Origin: UBA6109 sp035366835
GTDB taxonomy: Bacteria; Desulfobacterota; Syntrophia; Syntrophales; UBA6109
Direction of reading: 5' to 3'
DNA length: 64,000 nucleotides
NCBI GenBank assembly: GCA_035366835.1
Contig: DAOSIS010000020.1
Location: 4,925 to 68,924 of the forward strand
The translations under genes and the position numbers were made by a program. A model generated the notes under the pieces. That model saw nothing but the letters and a program-made list of their open reading frames with translations. It was not told the DNA's origin and did no database searches. The first letter of the stretch is position 1. The number at the start of each line of letters is the position of its first letter. Below, one piece after another: positions 10,039 through 19,313 of the stretch.

Positions 10039-11235
10039 ATGGTGAAACTGGCATCTCGAATCTCCACAATCAAACCCTCGGCGACGCTGGCGATCACGGC
10101 CAAGGCCAACGCCTTGCGGGCGCAGGGAAGAGACGTTGTCGGATTCGGTGCGGGCGAGCCTGATTTCGATACGCCCGCCAACATCAAGGCGGCGGCGGTC
10201 AAGGCGCTGGAGGCGGGATTCACGAAATACACCGCCGTCGGCGGCATCGACGAACTCAAGGATGCGATCATCGGAAAATTCCGCCGCGACAGCGGTCTCG
10301 AATACAAGAGGTCCCAGGTCGCCGTCTCCTGCGGGGCCAAACACACCCTCTACAATCTTGCCCAGGTCCTGTTTGAAGAGGGGGACGAGGTGATCATCCC
10401 CTCACCCTACTGGGTGTCCTATCCGGACATCGTCATCCTGACGGGCGCCAAACCCGTGATCGTCACGACGCGGGAGGAGGACGGCTTCAAGATGTCGCCG
10501 GCGCAACTGGAGGGGGCGCTGACCGCCCGGACAAAGGCGGTCGTCATCAACAGCCCCTCGAATCCCGCCGGGGTGACCTACAGCCGCGAGGAGTTGAAGG
10601 CCCTGGCCGACGTCCTCGCCAGGCGGGACGTCCTCGTCATCTCCGACGACATCTATGAGAAGATTCTCTATGACGGTCTGACCTTTCATACGATGGCCTC
10701 AACCGATCCGGCCATGAAGGACCGCACCGTCACCGTGAACGGCGTCTCGAAGGCATACGCGATGACGGGCTGGCGCATCGGGTATGCGGCGGGGCCCGAC
10801 GTCGTCATCAAGGCGCTCACGAAGCTGCAGAGCCAGAACACGTCGAACCCGACGTCCATCGCCCAGAAGGCGGCCGTCGAGGCGCTGAACGGCTCCCAGG
10901 AAAGCGTTGCGCGCATGGGCGCGGAGTTCCAGAAGCGGCGCGACGTGATCGTGGCGGGATTGGACAGCATTCCCGGGATCCGCTGCATGAAGCCGCAGGG
11001 CGCCTTTTACGTCTTCCCGAATGTCTCCGCGCTCTACGGGAAGCGCTTCGGCGGGAAAGTGCTGGAGGGATCGACATCTTTTGCGGCGTTTCTCCTGGAT
11101 GCCGTCGACGTGGCGGTCGTCCCGGGCGTGGAGTTCGGCCACGACGCCAACATCCGCCTTTCCTATGCCACGTCCATGAAGAATATCGAAGAAGGGATCA
11201 AGAGGATCCGCAGGGCCGTGGAAAAACTCGGCTGA
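10039..11235 (+). CDS. Pyridoxal-phosphate aminotransferase, aspartate aminotransferase type (class I)
   Basis: This encodes a 398-residue fold-type I aminotransferase. Visible are VVGFGAGEPDFDTP near the N-terminus, NSPSNPAG, SDDIYEKI and the PLP-lysine motif NGVSKAYAMTGWRIGYA. The closest family is subgroup Ib aspartate/prephenate aminotransferase. It likely makes aspartate from oxaloacetate, feeding asd just upstream, and may also act on prephenate. AAGGAGGA precedes the ATG. The symbol aspC is commonly used, but the subgroup differs from the E. coli enzyme, so it is left blank. Confidence 0.92.
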   Translation: MVKLASRISTIKPSATLAITAKANALRAQGRDVVGFGAGEPDFDTPANIKAAAVKALEAGFTKYTAVGGIDELKDAIIGKFRRDSGLEYKRSQVAVSCGAKHTLYNLAQVLFEEGDEVIIPSPYWVSYPDIVILTGAKPVIVTTREEDGFKMSPAQLEGALTARTKAVVINSPSNPAGVTYSREELKALADVLARRDVLVISDDIYEKILYDGLTFHTMASTDPAMKDRTVTVNGVSKAYAMTGWRIGYAAGPDVVIKALTKLQSQNTSNPTSIAQKAAVEALNGSQESVARMGAEFQKRRDVIVAGLDSIPGIRCMKPQGAFYVFPNVSALYGKRFGGKVLEGSTSFAAFLLDAVDVAVVPGVEFGHDANIRLSYATSMKNIEEGIKRIRRAVEKLG

Positions 11236-11261
11236 GCGGACTTCCGGAAGGAGCACGGAGC

Positions 11262-12665
11262 ATGGGGGGGTTGTTCGGCGTCGTCGGACGCGAGAATTGC
11301 GCGAAGACCCTGTTCTACGGGACGGATTATCATTCGCATCTGGGTACGGAAAACGCCGGGCTCGCCGTTTGGGGAAGCGGCGGCTTCTACAACACCATCC
11401 ACAGCATCAGCCAGTCGCAGTTCAAGTCCCGGTTCGTCGACGACTACCGGCAGATGCAGGGAACCATGGGGATCGGCGCGATCGACGACGAATGGCCGCA
11501 GCCGCTGATCATCCGGTCGAAATTCGGCACCTACGCCATCGCCGCGACGGGGCTGGTGAACAACAAGGCGAAGCTCGTCGAGGGCGTGCTGGCGGAAGGC
11601 GGCACCTTTTCCGAAATCGAGGGCGGCGGCGTCAATACCGTCGAGCTCGTCGCCAAACTCATCAACCGCTGCGACACGCTCGTCGGCGGGATCGAAAAAA
11701 CGCTGGAGGCCATCGACGGTTCGATCTGCCTCCTGCTCCTGACGCCCGATGGGATCTATGCGGCGCGGGACCGCTACGGGCGCTTTGCGCTGGCGCTGGG
11801 CATGGGGAACGGTACCGGCGGAGGCGGGCTCGTCGTGGCGTCGGAGGCGAGTTCCTTCCCCAATCTGGGCTTCACCATCCTCCGGGGCGTCGGCCCGGGC
11901 GAGATCGTTCTCCTGACGAAGGACGGCCTCAAGGAGCTGAGGACTTCGCGCGAGACGAAGCGGGTGTGCGCCTTTCTCTGGATCTACACCGGCGATCCGG
12001 CCTCCCAGTACGAAGGGATTCACGTCGAGACGGCGCGGGAACGTTGCGGACGTGCTCTGGCCCGCCACGACTCGATCGAGGCGGATTTCGTCACCGGTGT
12101 CCCCGATTCGGGCGTGGGGCACGCCATCGGATACGCGATGGAATCGGGCATTCCGTACCGGCGCCCGCTGGTCAAGTACACCTCCGGCTACGGCAGAAGC
12201 TACACCCCGCCGTCGCAGGATATCCGTGACCTCGTGGCGACGATGAAGCTCAATGCCATTCGGGACGTCATTTCCGGGAAGCGGATGATCGTCTGCGACG
12301 ACTCCATCGTGCGGGGCACGCAGCTGCGCAATTACACGATCAAGAAGCTCTGGGACGGCGGCGCAAAGGAGATCCATGTCCGCCCCGCCTGCCCGCCGCT
12401 CATGTATCCCTGCCGGTTTGCCGTGTCGACGAGGTCGGTTGCGGAGCTGGCGTGCCGCCGCGCAATCCGCGCCATCGAGGGCGCCGACATCGAGAACATC
12501 GATGCCTATCTGGATCACCGCACGGAGAAGTATGCGCAGATGATCGAATGGATCCGCCGAGATCTGAACGTGACTTCGCTGCAATACCAGCGGATCGAGG
12601 ATATGATCGAAGCCATCGGTCTGGCGGAAGAACAGCTCTGCCTCTATTGTTGGCGCGGCTGCTGA
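11262..12665 (+). CDS. PurF-like amidophosphoribosyltransferase paralogue lacking the glutaminase Cys
   Basis: This encodes a 467-residue protein with PurF architecture: N-terminal Ntn-hydrolase-like domain (about 1-230) and C-terminal phosphoribosyltransferase domain with the PRPP loop IVCDDSIVRGTQL (343-355). The protein begins MGGLFGV where PurF has Met-Cys-Gly; the nucleophilic Cys is Gly2. The HxRYST region is replaced by IGAIDDEWPQ, and the HNG loop reads ATGLVNN. Four cysteines (236, 384, 460, 463) fit the [4Fe-4S] ligands of the B. subtilis-type enzyme. It is probably unable to hydrolyse glutamine. It could be ammonia-dependent or regulatory; the function is unknown. Confidence 0.85.
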   Translation: MGGLFGVVGRENCAKTLFYGTDYHSHLGTENAGLAVWGSGGFYNTIHSISQSQFKSRFVDDYRQMQGTMGIGAIDDEWPQPLIIRSKFGTYAIAATGLVNNKAKLVEGVLAEGGTFSEIEGGGVNTVELVAKLINRCDTLVGGIEKTLEAIDGSICLLLLTPDGIYAARDRYGRFALALGMGNGTGGGGLVVASEASSFPNLGFTILRGVGPGEIVLLTKDGLKELRTSRETKRVCAFLWIYTGDPASQYEGIHVETARERCGRALARHDSIEADFVTGVPDSGVGHAIGYAMESGIPYRRPLVKYTSGYGRSYTPPSQDIRDLVATMKLNAIRDVISGKRMIVCDDSIVRGTQLRNYTIKKLWDGGAKEIHVRPACPPLMYPCRFAVSTRSVAELACRRAIRAIEGADIENIDAYLDHRTEKYAQMIEWIRRDLNVTSLQYQRIEDMIEAIGLAEEQLCLYCWRGC

Positions 12666-12761
12666 ACGTCCTGCCTGCATCGGGTTTTTCGGAAAGGTCC
12701 TTGTCCTCCTGACGATCGTGGATTTTCTGACAAAGGGGGAACCGTTTCCGGGGCATGTATT

Positions 12762-13841
12762 TTGAAAGAGATCGGCAAACGCAGGAAGACGAAAACGATT
12801 TTTGTGGGGAAGGTTCCCGTCGGGGGCGGGGCTCCGCTCGCCCTCCAGTCCATGACCTGCACGGATACGAGGGATGTGCGCGCGACGGTCGCCCAGATCC
12901 GCGAACTGGAGGAGGCGGGTTGTGAGCTGGTCCGCGTCGCCGTACCCGACGGCGACGCGGCGGAAGCGCTCGGGTCCATCAAGCGGCAGATCTCCATTCC
13001 CCTGATCGCCGACATCCATTTCAATTTCCGTCTGGCGCTGGAGGCGATCCGGCAGGGAGCGGACGGAATCCGCATCAACCCCGGCAACATGAAGCGCGAC
13101 GGCCTGCGCAAGATCGTCGCGGCGGCCCTGCCTGCGGGCACGGCCATCCGGATCGGCATCAACGCGGGTTCGCTGGAGAAGGACATCCTGCGCAAGCACG
13201 GCCGGCCGACCGCGGCCGCGCTCGTGGAGAGCGCCCTCCGCAGTCTGGTCTTTTTCGAGGAGATGGGCGCGGAATCCCTGAAGCTTTCCATCAAGTCATC
13301 GGACGTTCCGACCATGATCGAATCCTACCGCCTCGTCTCGAGGCGGACGCGCTGGCCGCTGCACCTGGGCGTCACGGAGGCCGGCACGATCCTGCACGCG
13401 GCCGTCAAGTCGTCGATCGGGATCGGCGTCCTTCTGGCGGAAGGGATCGGCGACACGCTCCGCGTGTCGGTGACGGGCCATCCCTGCGAGGAAATCCGCC
13501 TGGCCTGGGAGATCCTCGGGGCGTTGAAGCTGCGCAGGAGGGGCCCGGAGATCATTTCCTGCCCGACCTGCGGGCGCTGCGAAATCGACCTCTTCCGCCT
13601 GGCGGAGGATGTGGAGAAGCGGCTCGCCGGGCTGCAGGAACCCCTGAGGATCGCGCTCATGGGCTGCGTCGTCAACGGCCCGGGGGAGGCCGCCGAGGCC
13701 GATGTCGGTATCGCCGGCGGCAGGGGCCTCGGCCTGCTCTTCCGTCGCGGCAAGCCCGTCCGGAAGGTTCGGGAGGCTGATTTCGCGGAGGCGCTGATGC
13801 GCGAGATTGCGAAGATGACAAAAGACAAGAAGGAGACGTGA
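12762..13841 (+). CDS. ispG: 4-hydroxy-3-methylbut-2-enyl-diphosphate synthase (flavodoxin type)
   Basis: This encodes a 359-residue iron-sulfur enzyme of the MEP pathway, converting MEcPP to HMBPP. The N-terminal part is the TIM-barrel (VGGGAPLALQSMTCTDT; LIADIHFNFRLAL; GIRINPGN). The C-terminal part carries the cluster cysteines in ISCPTCGRCEIDLF and MGCVVNGPGEA. The start is TTG at 12762, with GGGG 8-11 bases upstream; no ATG fits before residue 31. It sits directly before proS, an order known from Geobacter-like genomes. Confidence 0.94.
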   Translation: MKEIGKRRKTKTIFVGKVPVGGGAPLALQSMTCTDTRDVRATVAQIRELEEAGCELVRVAVPDGDAAEALGSIKRQISIPLIADIHFNFRLALEAIRQGADGIRINPGNMKRDGLRKIVAAALPAGTAIRIGINAGSLEKDILRKHGRPTAAALVESALRSLVFFEEMGAESLKLSIKSSDVPTMIESYRLVSRRTRWPLHLGVTEAGTILHAAVKSSIGIGVLLAEGIGDTLRVSVTGHPCEEIRLAWEILGALKLRRRGPEIISCPTCGRCEIDLFRLAEDVEKRLAGLQEPLRIALMGCVVNGPGEAAEADVGIAGGRGLGLLFRRGKPVRKVREADFAEALMREIAKMTKDKKET

Positions 13842-15559
13842 TGCAATATTCCCAATTGTTTCTGCCCACAACACGGGAGATTCCCTCCGATGCGGAGATT
13901 GTCAGCCACCAGCTGATGCTTCGGGCAGGGATGATCCGCAAGCTGACGAGCGGCATCTATTCCTACCTGCCGCTGGGATACCGGGTGATCCGCAAACTGG
14001 AGCAGATCGTCCGCGAAGAGATGAACCGGGCCGGCGCGCAGGAGGTGTTCCTGCCCACCGTGCAGCCGGCCGAGCTCTGGCGCGAATCCGGCCGGTGGCA
14101 GCACTACGGCAGGGAACTGCTCCGCTTCAGGGACCGGCACGAGCGGGAGTACTGCCTGGGGCCCACGCACGAAGAGGTGATCACCGATCTCGTGCGCAAC
14201 GAAATCAAGACCTACCGGCAGCTTCCCCGCAACCTCTATCAGATTCAGACGAAATTCCGCGACGAGATCCGGCCCCGCTTCGGGGTGATGCGATGCCGAG
14301 AATTCGGGATGAAGGACGCGTACAGTTTCGATGCGGACGAGCCGGGTGCCGAGGTCAGCTACGGCAGGATGTTCGAGGCCTATTGCCGGATCTTTGCGCG
14401 CTGCGGCCTGCGGTACCGCGCCGTAGAGGCGGACTCGGGCAATATCGGCGGCAGCTTTTCCCACGAATTCATGGTGATGGCCGATTCGGGCGAGGACGCT
14501 GTCGTCTTCTGTGAGGGCTGCGACTACGCGGCGAATCTCGAGAAGGCGGAGATCGCCAAGCCGGAGGCTCGAAAGATCGACTCGGCACGCTTTCTGCCCC
14601 GGGAGGAAGTCGAGACGCCCGACGTAAAGACGATCGAGGAGGTCTGCCGGTTTCTGTCGGTGAAGCCCGAAGAGATCGTCAAGACGCTCGTCTTCAGCGC
14701 CGACGGTATGCCGGTGGCCGTCCTCGTGCGCGGGGACCACGAGGTCAACGAAGCCAAGGTGAGAAACTACCTGGGGTGCGATTCCCTGGAGCTGGCGGAC
14801 GACGACACGATCCTGAAGGTCACCGGCTCTCCGCGCGGATTCGCCGGTGCGATCGGCATCCGGGCGCGGCTGATCGCCGACCACGCGCTCCTGAACATGA
14901 CGAATTTCGTCATGGGGGCCAACCGCCGGGACACCCATGTCCGGAACGTCAACATGGGACGCGATTTCCCGCTGAGGGAGTTCGCCGATCTCCGGACGGC
15001 CAAGCCCGGTGACGCGTGCGCCCGATGCGGCAAACCGATGCAGTTCGCGCGGGGCATCGAGGTGGGGCACGTCTTCAAGCTCGGGACCAAGTACAGCAAG
15101 GCGATGCGCGCCCTCTTCCTCGACCGGGAGGGCAGGGAGCAGCCCATGATCATGGGCTGCTACGGCATCGGCATCGGGCGGACGGTCGCGGCCTGCATCG
15201 AGCAGAACCACGACGAGGCCGGGATTGTCTGGCCCATGGCGCTTGCCCCCTATACCGTCATCATCACGCCGGTGAACGTCAAGGACGAAAAGCTTTTCCA
15301 GGCCTCGCAGAGGCTATACGACCATCTTTCCGAAAGAGGCTTCGAGGTGCTCCTCGACGACCGCGACGAGCGCGCCGGGGTGAAGTTCATGGATGCCGAC
15401 CTGATCGGCGTTCCCCTGCGGATCACGGTGGGGCCGAAACGCGTCGCCGAAGGCAAGGTGGAGATCAAATCCCGCAAGTCCGGAGAGGTGTCGGTAGTGG
15501 CCCTGGATGAGCGGGAAGTCGAAACCTTCCTCCGCGAGCGCATCAGCAAGGAAATGTAG
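13841..15559 (+). CDS. proS: Prolyl-tRNA synthetase (bacterial type, with editing domain)
   Basis: This encodes a 572-residue class II synthetase that charges tRNA-Pro. N-terminal catalytic motifs run from TSGIYSYLPLGYRVIRKLEQ (motif 1 region) through YQIQTKFRDEIRPRFGVMR (motif 2). A YbaK-like editing insertion lies at about residues 225-400, followed by IMGCYGIGIGRTVAA (motif 3) and the anticodon-binding domain. The ATG at 13841 follows AAGGAGACGTG; the GTG immediately before would also be in frame. A tRNA-Pro gene lies 4.3 kb downstream. Confidence 0.97.
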   Translation: MQYSQLFLPTTREIPSDAEIVSHQLMLRAGMIRKLTSGIYSYLPLGYRVIRKLEQIVREEMNRAGAQEVFLPTVQPAELWRESGRWQHYGRELLRFRDRHEREYCLGPTHEEVITDLVRNEIKTYRQLPRNLYQIQTKFRDEIRPRFGVMRCREFGMKDAYSFDADEPGAEVSYGRMFEAYCRIFARCGLRYRAVEADSGNIGGSFSHEFMVMADSGEDAVVFCEGCDYAANLEKAEIAKPEARKIDSARFLPREEVETPDVKTIEEVCRFLSVKPEEIVKTLVFSADGMPVAVLVRGDHEVNEAKVRNYLGCDSLELADDDTILKVTGSPRGFAGAIGIRARLIADHALLNMTNFVMGANRRDTHVRNVNMGRDFPLREFADLRTAKPGDACARCGKPMQFARGIEVGHVFKLGTKYSKAMRALFLDREGREQPMIMGCYGIGIGRTVAACIEQNHDEAGIVWPMALAPYTVIITPVNVKDEKLFQASQRLYDHLSERGFEVLLDDRDERAGVKFMDADLIGVPLRITVGPKRVAEGKVEIKSRKSGEVSVVALDEREVETFLRERISKEM

Positions 15560-15564
15560 CCTGC

Positions 15565-17721
15565 ATGCTGCGGATCAATGACATCCTCGACAAGGCTGCC
15601 GCTTATCTGCCTCCGAAGGACCTGGAGATGATCGAAAAGGCCTATGTCTTTTCGGCGACCGTCCACCAGGGCCAGGTGCGGCTTTCCGGAGAGCCCTACC
15701 TGACGCATCCGATGGAGGTTGCGGGGATCCTCGTCGACATGAAAATGGATGCCGCGACCATTATCACGGGACTTCTGCACGATACCGTGGAGGACACGCT
15801 GACCACGGCCAAACAGATCCGGGAGGGGTTCGGCAAGGATGTCGCCTTCCTCGTCGAGGGGCTCACGAAAATCGGCAAGATCACCTTCGCCAGCCAAGAG
15901 GAGCGCCAGGCTGAAAATTTCCGCAAGATGATGCTGGCCATGTCCTCGGACATCCGCATCCTCCTGGTGCGCCTGGCGGACCGCATCCACAACATGCGGA
16001 CGCTTCAGTTCCAGCCGGAAGAGCGACAGCGCTATATCGCCAAGGAGACGCTCGAACTCTACGCGCCGCTCGCGAACCGGCTCGGCATCAACTGGATGAA
16101 GGTCGAACTCGAGGACCTGTCCTTCCGCTACCTGGACTATTCCGCCTACAACGACCTGGCCAAGCGCGTGATGAAGTCGCGCGAGAAGCGCGCGGCCTAC
16201 ACGAAAGAGGTGAAGGGGATCATCCAGGCCGAGATGCACCGGAACGAGATCGTCGGCCAGGTCGAGGGGCGGGCGAAGCACTTCTTCAGCATCTACACGA
16301 AAATGAAAGAGCAGCACCTGAATTTCGACGAAGTCTACGACCTCACCGCCTTCCGGATCATCCTCGCCTCTAACGAGGAAAAGAAGTGCTACGAGGCGCT
16401 CAGCATGGTCCATGCCCTGTGGAAGCCCGTTCCCGGCCGTTTCAAGGATTACATCGCCATGCCGAAGGCCAACGGCTACCGGTCGCTTCACACGACGGTC
16501 ATCGGCCCGTACGGGGAGCGGGTCGAGATCCAGATCCGCACGCAGGAGATGCACGAATGGGCGGAGGAGGGGATTGCGGCGCACTGGCGATACAAGGAGG
16601 GCCGCGCGGCGGAAGGAGAGGAGGACCAGCAGATCAAACGGCTGCGGGAACTCCTGGAGTTCCAGCAGGACGCGAACACCCCCCGCGAATTCATGTCGAA
16701 CCTCAAGATGGCGCTCTTCCCGGACGAAGTGTACGTATTCACCCCCACCGGCGACGTGCGGTCCTTCCCGAAGGGAGCGACCCCCATCGACTTCGCCTAC
16801 AGCATCCACACCGACATCGGCAATTCCTGCATCGGCGCCAAGGTGAACCGCAACATCGTACCGCTCAAGTACCAGCTCCAGAACGGCGATACGGTGGAGA
16901 TCATCACGCAGGCGGGACACCATCCGAGCAAGGACTGGCTGAAGATCGTCGTCACCCCCCGGGCCATCGGCAAGATCCGGCTCTGGGTGAAGACCGAGGA
17001 GCGCAACAAGAGCATCGCCCTGGGAAAAGACCTCCTGGAGAAGGAGTTCAAGAAGAACCATCTGAAGTTCAGCTCGATCGTCCGGTCCGAGGAGTTCAAG
17101 AAGGTCCTGGCGGAATTCAGCGTCGAAACGCCGGATGATCTGATGGCCATTGTCGGCTACGGGAAGGTCTCCCCGAAACGCGTCGCCCATCATTTCCTGC
17201 CCGAGGAAGAACAGAAACCGGAGGAAGAGGCCGCGGAGAAGGCGAAGAAGAAGGGGAAAACGTCTTCAACGGTCGGCATTTCCATCACCGGCGTCGAGGA
17301 CGTCCTCGTCCGGTTCGCGCACTGCTGCGATCCCATCCCCGGCGATGACATCGTCGGCTACATCTCCCGGGGCCGGGGCGTCACCATCCATACGCAAAAC
17401 TGTCCCAGCATCCAGGACCTCGACCCCGAGCGGATCGTCGACGTGCAGTGGAACGTGAAGGAAAAGACGACCTATCCCGTCCATCTGCGAGTGGTCACAA
17501 AAGACAAGAAGGGACTTCTGGCCGATATCAGCGCCGTCATTTCCTCGCTGGACATCAACATCTCCCACGCGGAAATCAATACCACCCCCGACCTCGAGGC
17601 GACGTCCGATTTCAACATCGAAGTGAAGGATCTGAAACAGTTCAGCGAGCTGACGGCGGCCCTGAAGAGGCTCAAAGGCGTGATCGCCGTTGAGAGAATC
17701 CGCAAGATCCGGACGTCATGA
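15565..17721 (+). CDS. Bifunctional (p)ppGpp synthetase/hydrolase (Rel/SpoT)
   Basis: This encodes a 718-residue stringent-response enzyme. The hydrolase HD domain is near the N-terminus (LLHDTVEDT, about residue 70). The synthetase domain includes PGRFKDYIAMPKANGYRS, whose RFKD (RxKD type) is the form seen in bifunctional enzymes rather than the acidic ExDD of RelA. A TGS domain at about 385-445 (YVFTPTGDVRSFPKGATPID), a cysteine-bearing linker (HCCDPIPGD) and a C-terminal ACT domain follow. All parts are intact. It probably both makes and degrades (p)ppGpp. It is commonly named rel, relA or spoT, so no symbol is given. Confidence 0.95.
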   Translation: MLRINDILDKAAAYLPPKDLEMIEKAYVFSATVHQGQVRLSGEPYLTHPMEVAGILVDMKMDAATIITGLLHDTVEDTLTTAKQIREGFGKDVAFLVEGLTKIGKITFASQEERQAENFRKMMLAMSSDIRILLVRLADRIHNMRTLQFQPEERQRYIAKETLELYAPLANRLGINWMKVELEDLSFRYLDYSAYNDLAKRVMKSREKRAAYTKEVKGIIQAEMHRNEIVGQVEGRAKHFFSIYTKMKEQHLNFDEVYDLTAFRIILASNEEKKCYEALSMVHALWKPVPGRFKDYIAMPKANGYRSLHTTVIGPYGERVEIQIRTQEMHEWAEEGIAAHWRYKEGRAAEGEEDQQIKRLRELLEFQQDANTPREFMSNLKMALFPDEVYVFTPTGDVRSFPKGATPIDFAYSIHTDIGNSCIGAKVNRNIVPLKYQLQNGDTVEIITQAGHHPSKDWLKIVVTPRAIGKIRLWVKTEERNKSIALGKDLLEKEFKKNHLKFSSIVRSEEFKKVLAEFSVETPDDLMAIVGYGKVSPKRVAHHFLPEEEQKPEEEAAEKAKKKGKTSSTVGISITGVEDVLVRFAHCCDPIPGDDIVGYISRGRGVTIHTQNCPSIQDLDPERIVDVQWNVKEKTTYPVHLRVVTKDKKGLLADISAVISSLDINISHAEINTTPDLEATSDFNIEVKDLKQFSELTAALKRLKGVIAVERIRKIRTS

Positions 17722-17725
17722 AGTG

Positions 17726-17755
17726 TTGACAGGCCGCGGGTCTTTGCAGTAGAGT
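17726..17755 (+). promoter_or_regulatory. Promoter for amidase-rph-rdgB unit
   Basis: TTGACA (17726-17731), 18-base spacer, TAGAGT (17750-17755), five bases after the Rel/Spo stop. The stretch downstream of the -10 (TTCGCAGGCTTGCAG) matches the one after the psd promoter. Confidence 0.65.
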
Positions 17756-17799
17756 TCGCAGGCTTGCAGCGGCCGGGGAGCCCGGCGCAGAGGGAAGTG

Positions 17800-18546
17800 A
17801 TGAAGGGGAAAAACAGGCCGCGGTCGCGGAACCGCGCGGGAAAGACGGGTTTCACGGCGGTGTGCGCGGCGGCGCTGATGTTTGCGGTGCTCTGCGTCGG
17901 CTGGACATCGGTTGCGGTCCGGGAGGCGGTCGCAGCCGAACCTTCGGCGAGAGTCGTTGTGGTCGATCCCGCCCACGGGGGGAGCGATCCCGGTGTGAAA
18001 CTGACGGACAAGCTGGCGGAGAAGAACGTCACACTCGCCATCGCGAAGCTTCTTCAGAAGGACCTGGCATCCGCGCCGCGCCTGGCGGTGCGCCTGACGC
18101 GCTCCGACGACCGGGATCTTACGGCAGCGGAACGGGTCAAGACCGCCCGGGAGGCGAAAGCGGACCTCTTCCTGAGCCTGCACATCAACGCCGGTTTCGG
18201 CAGGACCGCCTCGGGTTATGAATTCTATTTCCCGGGGTTTTCCGCAACGGCATCGGGATCGAACACCTCCGAGGACATCCTGAAGGACATGGCGAAGAAC
18301 AAGCACCTCAACGACAGCGTGCGGTTCGCCCAGATCCTGCAGAAGAATCTGGAGGGCGTATTCCCCCGCAAAAGCCGCTGGCTCCGCGAGGCGCCGGTTC
18401 CGGTCCTGGAAGGGCTCGGGGTGCCCGCCGTCGTTCTGGAGCTCGGCTTTGCGACGAACACGGACGACCGAAAGCGGATCACCTCCGAGGAGACCTGGAA
18501 GGCGATCGCCCGGGCGCTGGCGAAGAGCTTCAGGGAATCTTTCTGA
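17800..18546 (+). CDS. N-acetylmuramoyl-L-alanine amidase (Amidase_3)
   Basis: This encodes a 248-residue exported cell-wall hydrolase that cuts the bond between muramic acid and the stem peptide. A basic N-terminus and a long hydrophobic segment (about residues 15-40) form a signal peptide ending near AVAAEP. The zinc amidase motifs VVVDPAHGGSDPG, FLSLHINAG and the catalytic-Glu motif VVLELGFATN are all present. The ATG at 17800 follows AGAGGGAAG. There is no SPOR, SH3 or AMIN domain, so its localisation signal is not obvious. Confidence 0.93.
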   Translation: MKGKNRPRSRNRAGKTGFTAVCAAALMFAVLCVGWTSVAVREAVAAEPSARVVVVDPAHGGSDPGVKLTDKLAEKNVTLAIAKLLQKDLASAPRLAVRLTRSDDRDLTAAERVKTAREAKADLFLSLHINAGFGRTASGYEFYFPGFSATASGSNTSEDILKDMAKNKHLNDSVRFAQILQKNLEGVFPRKSRWLREAPVPVLEGLGVPAVVLELGFATNTDDRKRITSEETWKAIARALAKSFRESF

Positions 18547-18587
18547 TTATCCGGTGGACCTATCCCAGCAGACGAAGTGGGGAACCG

Positions 18588-19313
18588 ATGGCAAGATCGA
18601 ATGACCGCGGCGCGGAGGAGCTTCGGCCGATCCGCATTACGACGGACTATCTGAAATTCGCGGAAGGCTCCGCGCTGATCGAGATGGGCGACACCAAGGT
18701 CCTCTGCAGCGCGTCGATTGAGGACAAACTGCCCTCCTTTCTGAAGAACTCCGGGAGGGGATGGCTCACCGCGGAATACGCCATGCTTCCCGCCTCTACC
18801 TCCACACGCGCGGCGCGCGAATCGACGATCGGGCGGCTCGGCGGCAGGACCCACGAGATCCAGCGTCTCATCGGCCGGTCGCTGCGGGCCGTGACGGACC
18901 TCACCACCTTCGGCGAACGGACGGTTACGATCGATTGCGACGTGATCCAGGCGGATGGCGGCACGCGGACGGCCGCGGTTACGGGCGGCTTCATCGCGCT
19001 GGCCGGACTGTTCCGCCGGCAGAAGGAGAAGGGGGTGATCGACCGGATCCCGCTGCGGGATTACGTATCCGCCGTCAGCGTGGGACTGGTCAACGGGCAG
19101 GTGCTGCTGGACCTCGCCTATGGAGAGGATTCGCGTGCGGAAGTCGATATGAACTTCGTCATGACGGGAGACGGCAGGTTCATCGAAGTCCAGGGAACGG
19201 CCGAACGGAAGCCGTTCGACCGGGGACTCATGCAGGCGATGACGAATGTGGCCGTGAAGGGTATCGGGGAACTGATCCGCGTCCAGCGGTCGATCCTCGG
19301 AGGGACGCTGTGA
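18588..19313 (+). CDS. rph: Ribonuclease PH
   Basis: This encodes a 241-residue phosphate-dependent 3'-5' exoribonuclease that trims tRNA precursors. Typical segments are GDTKVLCSASIEDKLPSFL, GWLTAEYAMLPASTSTRA, the phosphate-binding RTHEIQRLIGRSLRAV and IDCDVIQADGGTRTAAVTGG. It overlaps rdgB by four bases (GTGA), and a tRNA-Pro gene lies 0.6 kb further on, consistent with an RNA-maturation role. Confidence 0.97.
   Translation: MARSNDRGAEELRPIRITTDYLKFAEGSALIEMGDTKVLCSASIEDKLPSFLKNSGRGWLTAEYAMLPASTSTRAARESTIGRLGGRTHEIQRLIGRSLRAVTDLTTFGERTVTIDCDVIQADGGTRTAAVTGGFIALAGLFRRQKEKGVIDRIPLRDYVSAVSVGLVNGQVLLDLAYGEDSRAEVDMNFVMTGDGRFIEVQGTAERKPFDRGLMQAMTNVAVKGIGELIRVQRSILGGTL

Noticed and set aside
11236..13000. 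Possible purine operon around the PurF-like gene
   Set aside because: No other purine genes are adjacent; the neighbours are an aminotransferase and ispG.
11163..13199. 678-residue minus-strand open frame opposite the PurF-like gene and ispG
   Set aside because: Shadow of two well-supported genes; no ribosome-binding site or recognisable domain.
13325..15211. 628-residue minus-strand open frame opposite ispG/proS
   Set aside because: Shadow; the sense genes carry catalytic motifs throughout.
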